This document shows positions 62,613 through 64,000 of a DNA stretch of 64,000 nt, piece after piece. The translations under genes were made by a program, and so were the position numbers. Within the stretch, counting starts at the first letter, position 1. Each line of letters opens with the position of its first letter. The notes beneath the pieces are model-generated. The model was given only the letters and a program-made list of their open reading frames with translations, searched no databases and was not told the DNA's origin. The stretch is from an uncultured Clostridia bacterium (GTDB taxonomy: Bacteria; Bacillota; Clostridia; Lachnospirales; Lachnospiraceae): assembly GCA_937895705.1 (NCBI GenBank), contig CALBKM010000025.1, forward strand, positions 1 through 64,000. The letters run 5' to 3'.

Positions 62613-62655
62613 AACAAAGCGCCCTTCCATGCAAGGATGGAAAGACGCTTTACAT
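62613..62655 (-). terminator. Terminator after the ABC exporter gene
   Basis: AAAGCGTCTTTCCAT / ATGGAAGGGCGCTTT imperfect long stem followed by GTTTT on the minus strand. The same exit contains TATAAT and may serve as the next gene's -10. Confidence 0.8.
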
Positions 62656-62662
62656 ATTTTCC

Positions 62663-64000
62663 TTAGGTGGCAAATCCGGCAAACTGATTCTGATACAGTT
62701 TTGCGTATTCACCGTTCTTTTCCAAGAGCTCCTCGTGGTTCCCTTCTTCCACGATAACGCCGCCCTTTAAGACTACAATCTTATCCGCATCCCGAATGGT
62801 GGACAAACGGTGTGCAATGATGAGACTGGTACGATTCTTCATAAGCGCAAGCATTGCCTGCTGGATATGCATCTCGGTACGGGTATCCACGTTGGAGGTT
62901 GCTTCATCCAGAATCAATATCTGCGGGTTTGCAATAACCGCACGTGCAATCGCAAGCAACTGACGCTGTCCCTGTGATAAGTTACTGCCTCCTTCGGTCA
63001 GCACCGTATCGTAACCGTCCGGAAGCCGTTCGATAAACTTATCTGCCTTTGCGGTCTTTGCCGCAAACTTAATCTCTTCTTCCGTAGCATCCGGATTACC
63101 GTAACGGATGTTGGCACGAATCGTATCCGCAAACAATACCGTATCCTGAAGTACAATTGCAATAGAGTCACGCAACGTCTTCTTCGGAAGCTCCGTAATG
63201 TCCATGCCATCCACATAAATCCTGCCGCCGTCCAGCTCGTAGAATCGGGTTAAAAGATTTACTACCGTAGTCTTACCGGAACCGGTAGCTCCTACGATTG
63301 CGATTCTCTGGCCCTTCTTTACGGAAAGGTTCATTCCCTTAAGTACCGGCTCATCCGGCACATAACCGAACTCGATATCCTTAAACTCAATATTGCCCTG
63401 AATCTGACTTACCTCAACATCAAGGGTACCTTCATCGATTTCGTCCGGTGTATCCATAATCTCGAAAATACGCTCCGCGCCTGCCAAAGCGGTCATAATA
63501 GAAGCATACTGGTTTGCGATTTCGTTAATCGGACGATTAAACTTCTTAGAGTACTGAAGCATCGCCTGAATATCACCCGGAGTCATACGTCCGCCGCGGA
63601 TCATAAAGAAAATACCGAAGGCTGCCACCAATACATACTGCAAGTTTCCGAGGAAGTTCATACACGGTCCCATAATGGAGCCGAATACTCTAGACTTGAT
63701 ACTGGTCTTACGAAGTCCTTCGCTGATTTCGTTAAAACGCTCGATGGACTCCGGTTCCTTACCGTAGGCCACAACGGTCTTATAACCGATCACCATTTCT
63801 TCTACTTCGCCGTTTAATTTACCCAGTAACATCTGTTGTTCCACAAAATAACGGCGCATAAACTTCGCCAGCTTCGCGGATACAAGCAAGGTAAGCGGTA
63901 CGGTAATAAATGCCACCAGTGTTACAATCACATTACAACGAAGCATAAAGTACAACGCTCCGAAAAAGGTCAAAATACTGGAAAACAAGGAAGCAATGGA
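62663..64000 (-). CDS. ABC exporter, membrane plus ATPase fusion, 5' end cut by window edge
   Basis: At least 445 residues visible; the frame is open to base 64000. ABC type-1 membrane helices are in the first about 180 visible residues. The ATPase carries Walker A GATGSGKTT, Q-loop VLQDTVLF, signature LSQGQRQ, Walker B ILILDEATSNVD and H-loop IIAHRLS. This is the MdlB/MsbA-like group of multidrug or lipid exporters. Such proteins often form heterodimers encoded side by side; a partner may lie beyond the right edge. The signature has Q in place of the second G (LSGGQ to LSQGQ), which is common in this group. Confidence 0.93.
   Translation of the reverse strand, partial: SIASLFSSILTFFGALYFMLRCNVIVTLVAFITVPLTLLVSAKLAKFMRRYFVEQQMLLGKLNGEVEEMVIGYKTVVAYGKEPESIERFNEISEGLRKTSIKSRVFGSIMGPCMNFLGNLQYVLVAAFGIFFMIRGGRMTPGDIQAMLQYSKKFNRPINEIANQYASIMTALAGAERIFEIMDTPDEIDEGTLDVEVSQIQGNIEFKDIEFGYVPDEPVLKGMNLSVKKGQRIAIVGATGSGKTTVVNLLTRFYELDGGRIYVDGMDITELPKKTLRDSIAIVLQDTVLFADTIRANIRYGNPDATEEEIKFAAKTAKADKFIERLPDGYDTVLTEGGSNLSQGQRQLLAIARAVIANPQILILDEATSNVDTRTEMHIQQAMLALMKNRTSLIIAHRLSTIRDADKIVVLKGGVIVEEGNHEELLEKNGEYAKLYQNQFAGFAT

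Overview
The window looks like chromosomal DNA of a gut-type, spore-forming Clostridia, most likely a member of the Lachnospiraceae. The evidence is: sporulation genes (gpr, spoIIP), Gram-positive lipoproteins, AGGAGG ribosome binding sites before almost every gene, a T-box leader, a Firmicutes-type LexA box, a bile salt hydrolase-family enzyme, and a HisRS of the kind common in that family. The assignment is inferred from gene content, not from a marker tree.

Layout. 1-10003: the 5' 9.8 kb of one giant minus-strand gene that runs off the left edge. It encodes a lipoprotein with a long right-handed beta-helix followed by about 1,700 residues of RHS/YD repeats. It is preceded by its own promoter, a c-di-GMP-I riboswitch and an intrinsic terminator. 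10065-15280: flavodiiron protein, spoIIP and gpr, divergent from rpsT and hisS. 15281-20600: an operon for an ABC-2 type exporter (ATPase, lipoprotein, two permeases) and a Cys-cluster protein. 20609-30605: minus-strand genes, including a ZIP transporter with a metalloregulator-like palindrome, a MarR-MATE-MATE-Nudix operon with its operator, a bile salt hydrolase-like enzyme, several GNAT acetyltransferases and a TSUP permease. 30716-36229: an ECF sigma/anti-sigma pair, small membrane proteins, a GH2 glycosidase and a GrpB-family protein.

36438-37387 is the most unusual locus. A compact 254-nt structured RNA has its own promoter and terminator, two covarying hairpin modules and two predicted pseudoknots. 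It lies directly upstream of a gene that resembles PBECR4-type BECR nucleases and seems to start at ATT. The layout resembles type III toxin-antitoxin loci, but no known family was identified.

37448-48302: a peptidase E-like protein, an aminoglycoside-phosphotransferase-like kinase, gpmI, tRNA-Ser(CGA), holA, a YolD/Y-family polymerase pair under a LexA box, a Nudix hydrolase and a chemotaxis receptor. 48334-52591: orphan trpB under a Trp T-box with a 19-codon ORF between them, a second beta-helix lipoprotein, and a HigBA-type toxin-antitoxin pair with operator repeats. 52595-59104: comEA, a WalR/WalK-like two-component pair, a GerMN lipoprotein and comEC in one gene string. 59232-64000: a DMT transporter, membrane proteins, an XRE regulator and an ABC exporter cut by the right edge.

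The only stretches over 300 bases without a large gene are 37083-37447 (the structured RNA) and 49552-50064 (the T-box leader and a tiny ORF). All start sites are judged by eye from ribosome binding sites; no database search was run.
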